A stretch of 64,000 nt of DNA from Flavobacteriaceae bacterium (GTDB taxonomy: Bacteria > Bacteroidota > Bacteroidia > Flavobacteriales > Flavobacteriaceae): NCBI GenBank assembly GCA_009827225.1, contig WUAI01000003.1, forward strand, positions 1 through 64,000. Reading direction: 5' to 3'. A program made the position numbers and the translations under genes. Each line of letters opens with the position of its first letter. The stretch's first letter is position 1. This document shows positions 9,357 through 18,567 of this stretch, piece after piece. Below the pieces are notes generated by a model. It worked only from the letters and a program-made list of their open reading frames with translations, did not search any database and was not told the DNA's origin.

Positions 9357-10325
9357 TTATACCAAAGAAACTCTTTCGAAACCTACAACGCTTACGTCAC
9401 CTTTACTGGCCACGTACTCGGCTACGGTTTGCTTTTCGTCCATGATAAAGTTTTGGTCCAATAAACACTGCTCCTGATCCAGGGTTGTGTTATCACTGAT
9501 GAATCGATCCATTTTTCCAGGAACGATCTTGTCCCAGATCTGTTCAGGCTTGCCTTCGGCTTTCAATTGACCTTCGATATCTGATTTGGCCTGTGCCAAA
9601 ACTTCATCAGTCAATTGAGCACGAGAAATATATTGAGGAACGTTTTTCAAGGTTTTCCCTAAACGTCCAAGCTCGATATTTTCTTTTTCAATCACGGCGA
9701 TACGCGCTTCAGTTTCAGAAGCGATGAAAGCAGGGTCAAAATCTTTGTAAGACAAAGTCGTAGCACCCATAGAAGCTACTTGCATAGAAACACTTTTAGC
9801 GATTTCCGCAGCACCTTCTATAGCAGCAGACAATCCAACTAACGCAGCAATTTTATTGCCGTGGATATAAGAACCTACGAATGGAGCTTCTAAAGTTTTG
9901 TAACCTCCTATTTCGATCTTCTCACCGATAACCCCGGTTTGCTCAGTCAATTTTTCCTGAACAGTCATTCCGGCTTCAAATTCGGCAGCAAGAAATTCTT
10001 CCATAGTAGAAGTTCCCAAAGCAACTTCAGCCATTTGGTGTGCCATTTGAACGTAAGAGTCGTTCTTAGCAACAAAATCGGTTTCACAGTTTAGAGATAC
10101 TATTACCCCTTTGTTAGCCGCATCGTTTACTTTGGCGATAACAGCTCCTTCGCTTGAGTCACGATCCGCTCTTTTTTCAGCGATCTTCTGACCTTTCTTA
10201 CGTAGGATTTCAATAGCTCTATCCATATCACCTTCGGCCTCGACCAATGCCTTTTTACAGTCCATCATTCCGGCCCCGGTTTTTTTTCTCAGGTTATTTA
10301 CTTCTGCGGCGGTTACTTTTACCAT
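9357..10325 (-). CDS. tsf: translation elongation factor Ts
   Basis: A 322-residue EF-Ts, the nucleotide exchange factor for EF-Tu. The N-terminal UBA-like segment is present (EVNNLRKKTGAGMMDCKKAL) together with the conserved TDFVAKND core near residue 85. The ATG at 10325 is the start; the longer frame from 10334 begins with TTG and adds three residues with no family support. It is longer than proteobacterial EF-Ts (about 283 residues), as is usual in Bacteroidota. It follows rpsB by 95 bp. Confidence 0.97.
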   Translation of the reverse strand: MVKVTAAEVNNLRKKTGAGMMDCKKALVEAEGDMDRAIEILRKKGQKIAEKRADRDSSEGAVIAKVNDAANKGVIVSLNCETDFVAKNDSYVQMAHQMAEVALGTSTMEEFLAAEFEAGMTVQEKLTEQTGVIGEKIEIGGYKTLEAPFVGSYIHGNKIAALVGLSAAIEGAAEIAKSVSMQVASMGATTLSYKDFDPAFIASETEARIAVIEKENIELGRLGKTLKNVPQYISRAQLTDEVLAQAKSDIEGQLKAEGKPEQIWDKIVPGKMDRFISDNTTLDQEQCLLDQNFIMDEKQTVAEYVASKGDVSVVGFERVSLV

Positions 10326-10420
10326 CGTTTTCAATTTATATTTAATTTAATGAATGTTGGCTTGCGAAGATAGTATTACTCCATCTTAGCCATACATTAC
10401 TGATTTTACAAAATTGTTAA

Positions 10421-11230
10421 TTATTCTTCTTCGCTAACGGCTTCAGTTGCTACAGCAGCCTCAGCGGGTTTTTCAACTGGTGCTTCTGCAGTTTTTTCAA
10501 CCGGTGCTTCAGCAGCAGCAGCCTCATTGTCCTTACCGGCTTTTCTTTCTGCCAATCCATCGATAATTGCATTGGAAACACTTGAGATGATCTTCTCAAT
10601 AGATTTCGAGGCATCATCATTGGAAGGAATCACAAAATCGATCGGTCTTGGATCACTGTTGGTATCCACCATTGCGAAAATTGGGATATTCAGTTTCTGT
10701 GCTTCTTTTACAGCGATATGTTCTCTAGTAGTGTCTACAATGAACAATGCACCAGGAAGACGACTCATGTCGGTAATGGAACCTAAGTTCTTTTCCAGCT
10801 TGGCACGTGTACGATCTACGGCCAGTCTTTCCTTTTTAGAAAGCGTGTTGAAAGTTCCATCTTGCTTCATTCGGTCGATAGAGGTCATTTTCTTAACCGC
10901 TTTACGAATGGTTACAAAGTTGGTCAACATTCCTCCAGGCCATCTTTCCGTGATGTAAGGCATGTTGGCCGCTTTGGCTTTTTCAGCAACGATATCTTTC
11001 GCCTGCTTTTTGGTGGCTACGAAAAGAATCTTTCTTCCACTGGCAGCAATTTTTTTCAAGGCTTCGTTGGCCTCTTCTAATTTTGCTGAAGTTTTGTACA
11101 AATTGATAATGTGGATCCCATTGCGCTCCATGTAGATGTACGGCGCCATGTTCGGGTTCCATTTACGGGTAAGGTGTCCAAAATGAACACCAGCGTTAAG
11201 GAGTTCCTTAACTTCTTTGTTGTCTGCCAT
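10421..11230 (-). CDS. rpsB: 30S ribosomal protein S2
   Basis: A 269-residue S2 starting MADNKEVKELLNAGVHFGH, with the conserved HFGHLTRKWNPNMAPYIY, TERWPGGMLTNF and FAMVDTNSDP segments. Residues beyond about 235 form a low-complexity Ala/Glu/Pro/Val tail with repeats of APVEK, a lineage-typical extension that is probably disordered. The order rplM-rpsI-rpsB-tsf-pyrH-frr is the conserved bacterial arrangement. Confidence 0.98.
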   Translation of the reverse strand: MADNKEVKELLNAGVHFGHLTRKWNPNMAPYIYMERNGIHIINLYKTSAKLEEANEALKKIAASGRKILFVATKKQAKDIVAEKAKAANMPYITERWPGGMLTNFVTIRKAVKKMTSIDRMKQDGTFNTLSKKERLAVDRTRAKLEKNLGSITDMSRLPGALFIVDTTREHIAVKEAQKLNIPIFAMVDTNSDPRPIDFVIPSNDDASKSIEKIISSVSNAIIDGLAERKAGKDNEAAAAEAPVEKTAEAPVEKPAEAAVATEAVSEEE

Positions 11231-11382
11231 TTTTGTAATAGTTTACTTTCTGTAATTATAGATAGCAATCGTCCTTCACTTTAGTGAATTCTTTGATTTA
11301 GATGCTAAACTAACGTTGCTCCCGGCAAAGAGAACAACTAACAGCTTGATTAATAATAAAAAATATGAACGTGGTAACAGTC

Positions 11383-11408
11383 CTGGGTATTTCCGAAGAA
11401 ATACCCAG
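11383..11408 (-). terminator. stem-loop after rpsI
   Basis: An 11-bp perfect stem (CTGGGTATTTC/GAAATACCCAG) with a CGAA tetraloop, 15 bp past the rpsI stop. No U-tract follows on the minus strand (the tail reads GACTGTTACC), so it may be a processing or protective 3' structure rather than a classic terminator, or a leader structure for rpsB-tsf regulation. Confidence 0.55.
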
Positions 11409-11422
11409 AAATGTTGAAATTT

Positions 11423-11809
11423 TTAACGCTTAGAGAACTGGAATTTCTTACGTGCTTTCTTCTGTCCGAATTTCTTACGCTCTACCATTCTTGGATCTCT
11501 GGTAAGCAATCCTTCCGGTTTTAGCACCGTTCTGTGCTCTTCATTTATCTCACACAAGGCACGGGAAATAGCCAAACGAATTGCTTCAGCTTGTCCGGTG
11601 ATACCTCCTCCGTAAACATTAACACTGATGTCATATGACTTTTCATTGTCAGTCAATGCCAATGGTTGCTTTACTTTATACTGTAAAGTAGGGGTAGTGA
11701 AATAGTTATTTAGTTCACGCTTGTTGATAGTAATATTTCCCTTTCCTTCGGAAACATATATACGAGCAACAGCCGTTTTTCTTCTTCCAATTTTGTGAAT
11801 CGTATCCAT
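11423..11809 (-). CDS. rpsI: 30S ribosomal protein S9
   Basis: A 128-residue S9 with the N-terminal GRRKTAVARIYV signature, the central NVYGGGITGQAEAIRLAISRAL and the basic tail ending KKARKKFQFSKR that reaches the P-site tRNA. Its ATG overlaps the rplM stop by one base (TAATG), so the pair is translationally coupled. Confidence 0.98.
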   Translation of the reverse strand: MDTIHKIGRRKTAVARIYVSEGKGNITINKRELNNYFTTPTLQYKVKQPLALTDNEKSYDISVNVYGGGITGQAEAIRLAISRALCEINEEHRTVLKPEGLLTRDPRMVERKKFGQKKARKKFQFSKR

Positions 11810-12264
11810 TACTTGATGTCCTTAAGGTTAATTACTCTGGGTTTTTGCGCTTCCTGATCGTGCTCTGCACCATCATACACTTTTAGGTTTCTGAAAATTG
11901 CTGCTCCTAATTTGTTCTTAGGCAACATTCCTTTTATTGCATTTTCTACTAGTCTTGATGGGCTCTTGTCGAAAAGCTCTTGCGCGGTTAAAGAACGTTG
12001 TCCACCAGGGTAACCCGTGTGGCGGATGTATTCTTTAGCCTCCCATTTCTTACCTGTAAGGTTGATCTTGGCGGCATTTGTAATTACTACATTGTCACCA
12101 CAATCTACGTGAGGTGTGAAATAAGGCTTGTGTTTACCTCGAAGTAACTTGGCTACTTCACTCGCAAGACGACCCAATGTTTGCCCGTCCGCATCTACCA
12201 AAAGCCACTCCTTATTTACAGTGTTTTTGTTAGCAGATGCTGTTTTGTAACTTAATGTGTCCAT
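11809..12264 (-). CDS. rplM: 50S ribosomal protein L13
   Basis: A 151-residue L13 with the conserved [25 protein letters not shown] segment and the GMLPKNKLG motif. It is the first gene of the rplM-rpsI operon and has a strong promoter about 80 bp upstream. Confidence 0.98.
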   Translation of the reverse strand: MDTLSYKTASANKNTVNKEWLLVDADGQTLGRLASEVAKLLRGKHKPYFTPHVDCGDNVVITNAAKINLTGKKWEAKEYIRHTGYPGGQRSLTAQELFDKSPSRLVENAIKGMLPKNKLGAAIFRNLKVYDGAEHDQEAQKPRVINLKDIK

Positions 12265-12344
12265 TAGTTTTTTGTCAATAGTTAATAAATCATTGTTTTC
12301 AACTCCAAAGCAAAGCTTTAAAGATTTTTCCCTTAAAAGGGCTG

Positions 12345-12374
12345 CAAATGTACTATTATTTATTTGAATAACAA
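12345..12374 (-). promoter_or_regulatory. promoter of rplM-rpsI (TTG-N19-TACATTTG)
   Basis: On the minus strand, TTG (12374-12372) is separated by exactly 19 bp from TACATTTG (12352-12345), a full match to the Bacteroidota housekeeping promoter. The predicted leader is about 75 nt and contains a short CCCTTTTAAGGG palindrome. Confidence 0.85.
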
Positions 12375-12512
12375 GGCATCAGAAAGTAAAATTGATATGT
12401 AAAATGATGATGAGATTTTCAAAAGTTAAATTTCTCTTAATTAACAAATAATACTGTCACTCTGGAACGTTATATGAGTCTCTTATTCATCAATCAGAAA
12501 CAACTAACTACC

Positions 12513-15197
12513 ATGACATCCGCCATCAAACTAACCCTTGCGATAGGACTCCTCTGTTCGCACCTCACATTTTCCCAAACCGATTCTACCGCCGTCGAAA
12601 CTCCTGTTAGTTACGAGAAACGTGTCTATACTACTGCTTCGATTGCTAATACCGAAGGAATTACCATCGATGGTGTGATCGATGAAGCCGCATGGGACGT
12701 GGTGGAGTGGACCTCGGATTATGTGGAATTCGAACCCGATGTAGGGACCGCACCCACAGAGCAAACCAAAATGAAGATCGCTTATGATGACAAGAACCTT
12801 TACGTGGCGTTTAAATGTTATCAGGCCGATCCTTCTACCATTGAAAAACGGATGGGACGTCGTGACGATTTTCCCGGCGATTGGGTCGAGATCAATATCG
12901 ATAGTTATTATGATCAGCGTTCGGGATTTTCATTTACCGCCTCTGCTTCAGGTGTAAAGGGTGATGAGTTCATTTCCAATAACGGTAACTTCGATAGCAG
13001 TTGGAATCCTATTTGGTATTTACGTACCTCGGTAGACGACGAAGGCTGGGTCGCGGAAATTCGGATTCCTTTGAGTCAGTTACGTTTCGGAAATGATGAG
13101 GAACAAGTATGGGGAATACAGTCTACACGGCGTTACTTTAACAATGAAGAACGATCGCTATGGCAACCGCTGCCGGCGAACCCTCCCGGGTGGGTGAGTG
13201 AATTTGGTTTACTAAAAGGCATCAAAGGCATCAAACCCCAAAAACAATTGGAGATCCAACCTTATACTGTAGCTCAACTTGATACCTATGAGCAAGAACT
13301 CGGGAATCCATTCCGTGATGGAAGCGATACCAAACTAACGGGTGGACTGGATGCGAAAATCGGTATTACTAACGATCTCACCGTAGACCTTACCGTGAAT
13401 CCTGATTTCGGACAAGTAGATGCCGACCCGGGTGCCATTGCTCTCGACGGATTCGAAATATTCTTCCAGGAACGAAGGCCTTTCTTCGTGGAAAATAAGA
13501 ATGTGTTCGACTTCAGAGTGGGAGGTGGGGCCGATAATATTTTCTTTTCAAGAAGGATCGGAAGAACTCCGCAGGGGTTTACCACCGCAGATGGGTCGCA
13601 AGGTGAATACCAGGATTTTCCGAACAATACCACTATTCTCGGTGCAGCAAAGTTCAGTGGAAAAACCAAGAACGGGCTTTCCATTGGAGCACTACAAAGT
13701 TTAACTGCCAAAGAGTATGCTGAAATCGACCTGGATACCCGACCCGAAGTTCTGGATGATCTGGATGAAATAGGAGAAAAAAGAGAAGAACTCGTTGAAC
13801 CCTTCACGAGTTATTCGGTGGTGCGACTGCAGCAGGATTTTAACGATAATAATAGCTTTATCGGAGGTATTGCGACCTATACAAAGAGGAACCTGGAAGA
13901 TAACCTGGATTTCTTGCGGGAATCGGCATTGACGGGCGGTGTAGACTTTAGACACAACTGGAAGGAAAGAAGATATTATGCTACGGGGAAGTTCACTTTC
14001 AGCAATGTTAAGGGAAGTGAAGAGGCCATTGAGTTAACACAGAATTCATTGACGCATTTATTTCAAAGAGTGGATGCCACACATGTTGAGGTAGATCCTA
14101 CGCGTACTTCTCTTACCGGAACCGGGGGAAGTTTTGAGATCGGTAAAGGTGGAGGTGGAAACTGGCGTTATAATATAGGTGGAAATTTCAGATCTCCGGA
14201 AATAGAACTCAACGATATTGGATTTCTTCGTCAAGCAGACCAGATCACTCAATATGCCAACGTAAGGCGACTTTGGAATAAACCTACTTCCTGGTTTCGC
14301 CAGGCTAATGTGGGATTGAACCAATTCACACAGTTCGATTTTGAAGGAAACTATAATCGTATTCAGTATGAAATCAACGGGTACGTAAATTGGAAAAACA
14401 ATTGGTGGAGTGAAGCTGGAGCAGCCCACAAACCTAGAATATACTCAAACACCGTATTACGAGGTGGACCGAGATGGCGCTGGAGTGATGAAAACTTCTT
14501 TTTCATCTTCTCGGGAACGGATGGGCGAAAGAAATTCCGGATGCATGCTGGTTATGTGAACTCCTGGGCGAAACAAAACAACTTTGCATTTCAACGATAT
14601 GTATTAAGGTTTTTCTACCAACCGCTGAATACATTGAGCCTTTCTTTGATCAATGAGTACCAGGTAAATCCTAATAAGACTCAATATGTGACGGAGAGCA
14701 GTTTCGATGGGACACCGCGATATATTATGGGTGAGATCGATAATGAATCTTTAAGCACCACCCTGAGAGTGAATTATAACATCAACCCCAACCTTACGAT
14801 TCAATACTATGGTCAACCCTTTATTTTTAAAGCGAAATACTCCAACTTCAATTATGTGAACAATTCCATCGCAGAGGATTTAAATGAAAGAGTTGCCTGG
14901 TATAACAACGATCAGATATCCTTCGAAGACGGGGCTTACTTAATCGACGAAGATGAAGATGGAGAAGTGGATTATTCTTTCGGTGATCCGGATTTTGCCT
15001 TTGTTCAATTCCGTTCTAACTTAGTATTGAGATGGGAATACATTCCCGGTTCGGAGATCTTTTTGGTATGGTCTCAAGGAATCACCGGACTGGGTGATGT
15101 CAATAACAGCTTCGGACGAATTATCGATAACCAGCTATTGGGTCAGAGGCCGCAAAACACATTTCTCATTAAAGCTACCTACCGATTTGTTCTTTAA
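12513..15197 (+). CDS. DUF5916 outer-membrane protein with N-terminal CBM9-like domain
   Basis: An 894-residue secreted protein. The ATG at 12513 gives a clean signal peptide (MTSAIKLTLAIGLLCSHLTFSQ); an ATG at 12474 would bury it behind 13 residues. After it comes a CBM9-like beta-sandwich (ITIDGVIDEAAWDVVEW to about residue 230), then a long beta-barrel region of the DUF5916 type with RRPFFVENKNVFDF (about 330) and FFSRRIGRTPQG. These proteins are common in Bacteroidota and may bind or import a ligand; the ligand is not known. A paralogue with the same layout is at 57411-59621. It stands alone between divergent rplM and a downstream terminator. Confidence 0.88.
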   Translation: MTSAIKLTLAIGLLCSHLTFSQTDSTAVETPVSYEKRVYTTASIANTEGITIDGVIDEAAWDVVEWTSDYVEFEPDVGTAPTEQTKMKIAYDDKNLYVAFKCYQADPSTIEKRMGRRDDFPGDWVEINIDSYYDQRSGFSFTASASGVKGDEFISNNGNFDSSWNPIWYLRTSVDDEGWVAEIRIPLSQLRFGNDEEQVWGIQSTRRYFNNEERSLWQPLPANPPGWVSEFGLLKGIKGIKPQKQLEIQPYTVAQLDTYEQELGNPFRDGSDTKLTGGLDAKIGITNDLTVDLTVNPDFGQVDADPGAIALDGFEIFFQERRPFFVENKNVFDFRVGGGADNIFFSRRIGRTPQGFTTADGSQGEYQDFPNNTTILGAAKFSGKTKNGLSIGALQSLTAKEYAEIDLDTRPEVLDDLDEIGEKREELVEPFTSYSVVRLQQDFNDNNSFIGGIATYTKRNLEDNLDFLRESALTGGVDFRHNWKERRYYATGKFTFSNVKGSEEAIELTQNSLTHLFQRVDATHVEVDPTRTSLTGTGGSFEIGKGGGGNWRYNIGGNFRSPEIELNDIGFLRQADQITQYANVRRLWNKPTSWFRQANVGLNQFTQFDFEGNYNRIQYEINGYVNWKNNWWSEAGAAHKPRIYSNTVLRGGPRWRWSDENFFFIFSGTDGRKKFRMHAGYVNSWAKQNNFAFQRYVLRFFYQPLNTLSLSLINEYQVNPNKTQYVTESSFDGTPRYIMGEIDNESLSTTLRVNYNINPNLTIQYYGQPFIFKAKYSNFNYVNNSIAEDLNERVAWYNNDQISFEDGAYLIDEDEDGEVDYSFGDPDFAFVQFRSNLVLRWEYIPGSEIFLVWSQGITGLGDVNNSFGRIIDNQLLGQRPQNTFLIKATYRFVL

Positions 15198-15220
15198 AAT
15201 CATTTAGTTTTGTTAGCTGA

Positions 15221-15245
15221 TAATCCCTTTTTCCCAAAGGGATTA
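15221..15245 (+). terminator. bidirectional terminator between convergent genes
   Basis: Ten-base-pair stem TAATCCCTTT/AAAGGGATTA, loop TTCCC, followed by a run of T on the plus strand. It serves the DUF5916 gene; the stop codon of the opposing ligase-like gene (15243) falls inside the same stem. Confidence 0.85.
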
Positions 15246-17066
15246 TTTTTTTGAACTACTTTGCATCAACTCTTCCAGAACCGATTTCCTCGGGTCGCCA
15301 TCCACCAAACGGTTTTTGTATTTCAGGCTCATTTCGGCATTGTTTTGTTCCCAATACAACAAGGCCAAATTGTAGTTTGTGTCCGGATGATTGCTTGAAA
15401 TTTGCAGCGACATTTTAAAATTTGAAAGGGCCTTGTCATACTTTTTTATTCTGAAATAGGCCACTCCAAGATTATGATAGGTCCCCAACAAACCCGGATT
15501 GATCTTTCTCGCTTCTTCCAACTCTTGAATTGCCTTTTGATAATACTCCGAGTTTAAATATCGAACGCCATTGTAGTAGGAAAGAGGTACGCCTTGAGGA
15601 GTCATGTTGTATGCCCAGGACGGCTCCAGCAATACATACACACTTTGGAAGGTGCTGTTTTTTCCAAAGGCCAGTACCTTTTTGAAGGCCTCCCTTTCAA
15701 CCGAAATACGGTTGAGTCCGAGAATTAAATTAAAGATCATCACACCTCCAGCGACCATTACGATCAAATTTTTGGAGAAGAGATTAGTTATCTGGGTTCC
15801 CGGTAATTTTGTTTGCACTGAAACCAACGCAAGATAAATTCCGAAGAGAACCAGGAATTCGATTCGTTCCTTTGGAAAGCTGAAAAAAGAAAAAATTCCG
15901 AAAGCTATGAGCCCTGTGAAGATCCATATGAAATCGGGTCTCAATTTGGCCTTGCCGATTTTACTAACTAAAAGGTAAAGAGCATGCAGAAATAAAGCAA
16001 CATAGGTTACAAGCCCTATTACGCCCAATTCACTCAATACTGAAATGAAATCGTTGTGTGGCCTGGCATAGTAAACCAATTGTGAGGCTGTTTTTTGCAA
16101 ACCATCCAATCCGCTTAGAGGAAACCAAAGTTTCCATTGAGCAGCTCCCACACCCAATATGGGGTTTTCTTTTATCATGGGAACTGTTCGCTCCCAAACT
16201 TCAAGACGTGCCAGCCATGTTCCTGTTTTAGAATAAGGTTTTATAAAGCCGGTTTCTGAAGCCAACTCGGGCAATGAGCCAGAACCAAGCAAAACGAAAA
16301 AAGTCAACAATAACAATCCGGGAATGACAGCTGTAAATGCCAGCCTCCAACCCTTTCGCCTGAACTTCTTGCGAAAGTAAAGCACACATAGCCCGCCCAA
16401 CCCGGCGATTGTGAGGGAAAGATATATCGAACGGGTTTCTAGCAGGTATATTAATACCAGGGTTAGAACCAGAATTAATGCCGAAATCCATCGCCATGCT
16501 TTTTTTAAATAGAACATTCCCATTCCCATAAAAGGAATTAACATCATCAACAGGCCGGACAGCAGATTTTTACTACCTGAAAATCCAATGAGAGACCGAA
16601 TCATACGACGGTCGATCCGGTATAGATCTGCCAGCAAATAGATCTTTGGGTAGAGCATCAGGCAAATGATGAATCCGTAGAGCAATGAAAAGAATATCAA
16701 CGCACGTATTGCAGTTTTGTAAGATTTCAGTAAAAAGAATTTGGTTAAAAAATAAGTAAGCACAAGTACAGATATCTTCTGCGTTTCGAAAAGTGCTTCG
16801 GAAGTATTCGCTGCATAGAATGATGAAAACAGGTGCAGCAGGAAGAACAATAATATGAGACCATCAAGAGGGCGCAATCCAAATTTCGATGGCACAAAAT
16901 TCTTGAAGAAAACAATTACCGTGAGTAATAGAAAGAAGGAGACGTAAACAAAACGAGGGGCCAAAGTCTCATCGAACAGTCCTTGTAACAGTACCCAATT
17001 CCCCAAAACAAGAAGGGAAAAGAAAAAGAAATAGATTGGAAAGGAGGTGCTTTTTTTATCTGTCAA
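15243..17066 (-). CDS. O-antigen ligase/polymerase family membrane protein with TPR tail
   Basis: A 607-residue protein with about 11-12 predicted helices in residues 10-470. A large extracytoplasmic loop contains the Wzy/WaaL-like stretch WERTVPMIKENPILGVGAAQWK and YYARPHNDFISVLSELGVIGL (about 290-350; PHNDF...LxExGxxG is the family hallmark). The C-terminal 100 residues carry two to three TPR units (AIQELEEARKINP, GTYHNLGVAYFRIKKYDKAL, DTNYNLALLYWEQ). It probably ligates or polymerises surface polysaccharide, but substrate and reaction are inferred from family. The start appears to be TTG at 17066; no ATG lies in frame before the upstream stop. Confidence 0.85.
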   Translation of the reverse strand: MTDKKSTSFPIYFFFFSLLVLGNWVLLQGLFDETLAPRFVYVSFFLLLTVIVFFKNFVPSKFGLRPLDGLILLFFLLHLFSSFYAANTSEALFETQKISVLVLTYFLTKFFLLKSYKTAIRALIFFSLLYGFIICLMLYPKIYLLADLYRIDRRMIRSLIGFSGSKNLLSGLLMMLIPFMGMGMFYLKKAWRWISALILVLTLVLIYLLETRSIYLSLTIAGLGGLCVLYFRKKFRRKGWRLAFTAVIPGLLLLTFFVLLGSGSLPELASETGFIKPYSKTGTWLARLEVWERTVPMIKENPILGVGAAQWKLWFPLSGLDGLQKTASQLVYYARPHNDFISVLSELGVIGLVTYVALFLHALYLLVSKIGKAKLRPDFIWIFTGLIAFGIFSFFSFPKERIEFLVLFGIYLALVSVQTKLPGTQITNLFSKNLIVMVAGGVMIFNLILGLNRISVEREAFKKVLAFGKNSTFQSVYVLLEPSWAYNMTPQGVPLSYYNGVRYLNSEYYQKAIQELEEARKINPGLLGTYHNLGVAYFRIKKYDKALSNFKMSLQISSNHPDTNYNLALLYWEQNNAEMSLKYKNRLVDGDPRKSVLEELMQSSSKK

Positions 17067-17124
17067 AACAAAGACGGTTGGATTGAAATTTATTTATCTT
17101 AGCTAAGTACTTACTTTTTTTGCT

Positions 17125-18564
17125 ATGATAAAAGCCATCGTTTCGGTAATACTTACCTCTTCAGTTTTTGTGGGTATGCTCTTTTACAATATGGGCCAAA
17201 TACCGATTGAGAATAACGATTATTTCCTGGTTGCAGAACAAGGTCTTTGTAACGAAACCGCCGAGATTACGGTATTGGATGACCTGGATTGTGTGGAGGA
17301 CACCAACGTTGCCTTATTGGCTACCGTAACTCGCTCACCTACCTGTACCGGAACTTTTTTGTATTTCTTCAATTGGAAGAAAGACGGAACTGACGTGCGC
17401 AACTTTCTCGCCGATTTCGGAGTACTGGAAGACCAGATCACCCAAACAGAGCCGGGAGGCGATCCTTTAACAGCTGGTTTATACGAAGTAACCATCACCG
17501 AATCATGGGAAGGTACCACGCCTTCATTTTCAGATACCTTTTTATTAGAAGTGCAGGACATTACAGCTCCTGTCATTAGTTGTCCGTCCAACATAACTGT
17601 TTCGACGGATTCCGGAATATGTGGAGCGACGGTCAGTTTTCCGAATGCGACGGCTACCGACGATTGTTCCTTTAGCATCTCGCAAAGTTCGGGGCTGCCC
17701 TCCGGCAGTGTATTTCCCGTGGGATCTACGAGTATTGAGTTTACAGCGACTGATGGAGCAGGGAATAGTTCTTCCTGTTCATTTCTCGTAACCGTCCAGG
17801 ATAATGAGGATCCTGTGATTAATTGTCCGTCGAATATCAACGCTTCCACCGATCCGGGGACCTGCGATGCGGTGGTTAGTTTTTCCACCCCGTCATTTTC
17901 AGATAATTGTACTGCCACAATAGCGCAAACAGGAGGGTTACCCTCGGGCAGCACCTTTCCGGTTGGAGCTACTACCATCGAATTCACCGCTACCGATTCA
18001 GCAGGGAATACCGAAATTTGCTCGTTCGAAGTGATCGTCTCCGATGATGAAGATCCTACAATCACTTGCCCGGCGGATCAGGAAGTATTGCCGGATTCAG
18101 GAGACAATTATATTCTGCCTGATTATGTGGCGTTGGGTGATGTGACAGCCTCTGATAATTGCACAACTCCGGTGACCGATATTAGCCAGGATCCGGTGGC
18201 AGGAACAGCACTACCTGTTGGGATTTATACCATCAGCTTTACGGCAACAGACGATGCCGGAAATAGTGAGAGCTGTAATTTTGTGTTATCCGTCATTGAT
18301 GACTTAGGGATTGTTTCAGCCGATAAATTAAACCAGGTAAAAGTGTTGAGTCCATTTGGAGCTTCCTTAAATCTCCAAATTCCTGAGGGTTTAACCATTA
18401 ACAGTATTCGTTTGTATTCAATTAACGGGCAGATCGTTCAATCGTTCCAGCCTCTGAGTTCAGGTTCTAACTGGATATTTAATACCGATTCAATAGTAAA
18501 TGGCTTGTACTTCCTAGAAATTGACAGTGGTGAAGGTAGAAAAGTCTTAAAGCTGTTTAAATAA
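17125..18564 (+). CDS. secreted HYR-repeat protein with T9SS type A sorting domain
   Basis: A 479-residue exported protein. After an N-terminal hydrophobic segment and a Cys-containing region (about 40-140) come three consecutive HYR (hyalin) modules at roughly residues 150-230, 231-312 and 313-395, each with ISCP/INCP/ITCP starts, DDC or DNC, and a FTATDxAGN ending. The first two modules are also similar at DNA level (about 17569-17811 and 17812-18050). The last 75 residues form a type IX secretion sorting domain (NGLYFLEIDSGEGRKVLKLFK). It is expected on the cell surface or in the medium, perhaps in adhesion. Stop codons of this gene and polA are only 3 bp apart. Confidence 0.88.
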   Translation: MIKAIVSVILTSSVFVGMLFYNMGQIPIENNDYFLVAEQGLCNETAEITVLDDLDCVEDTNVALLATVTRSPTCTGTFLYFFNWKKDGTDVRNFLADFGVLEDQITQTEPGGDPLTAGLYEVTITESWEGTTPSFSDTFLLEVQDITAPVISCPSNITVSTDSGICGATVSFPNATATDDCSFSISQSSGLPSGSVFPVGSTSIEFTATDGAGNSSSCSFLVTVQDNEDPVINCPSNINASTDPGTCDAVVSFSTPSFSDNCTATIAQTGGLPSGSTFPVGATTIEFTATDSAGNTEICSFEVIVSDDEDPTITCPADQEVLPDSGDNYILPDYVALGDVTASDNCTTPVTDISQDPVAGTALPVGIYTISFTATDDAGNSESCNFVLSVIDDLGIVSADKLNQVKVLSPFGASLNLQIPEGLTINSIRLYSINGQIVQSFQPLSSGSNWIFNTDSIVNGLYFLEIDSGEGRKVLKLFK

Positions 18565-18567
18565 CCA

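Noticed and set aside
15243-15300. Truncation of the ligase-like protein by the terminator
   Set aside because: The stop codon only overlaps the shared terminator stem; the TPR tail is complete and the arrangement is a normal convergent junction.
17220-18065. 281-codon minus-strand frame opposite the HYR gene
   Set aside because: It mirrors the repeated, low-complexity HYR coding sequence and shows no family motifs; the plus-strand frame has a signal peptide, HYR motifs and a T9SS tail.
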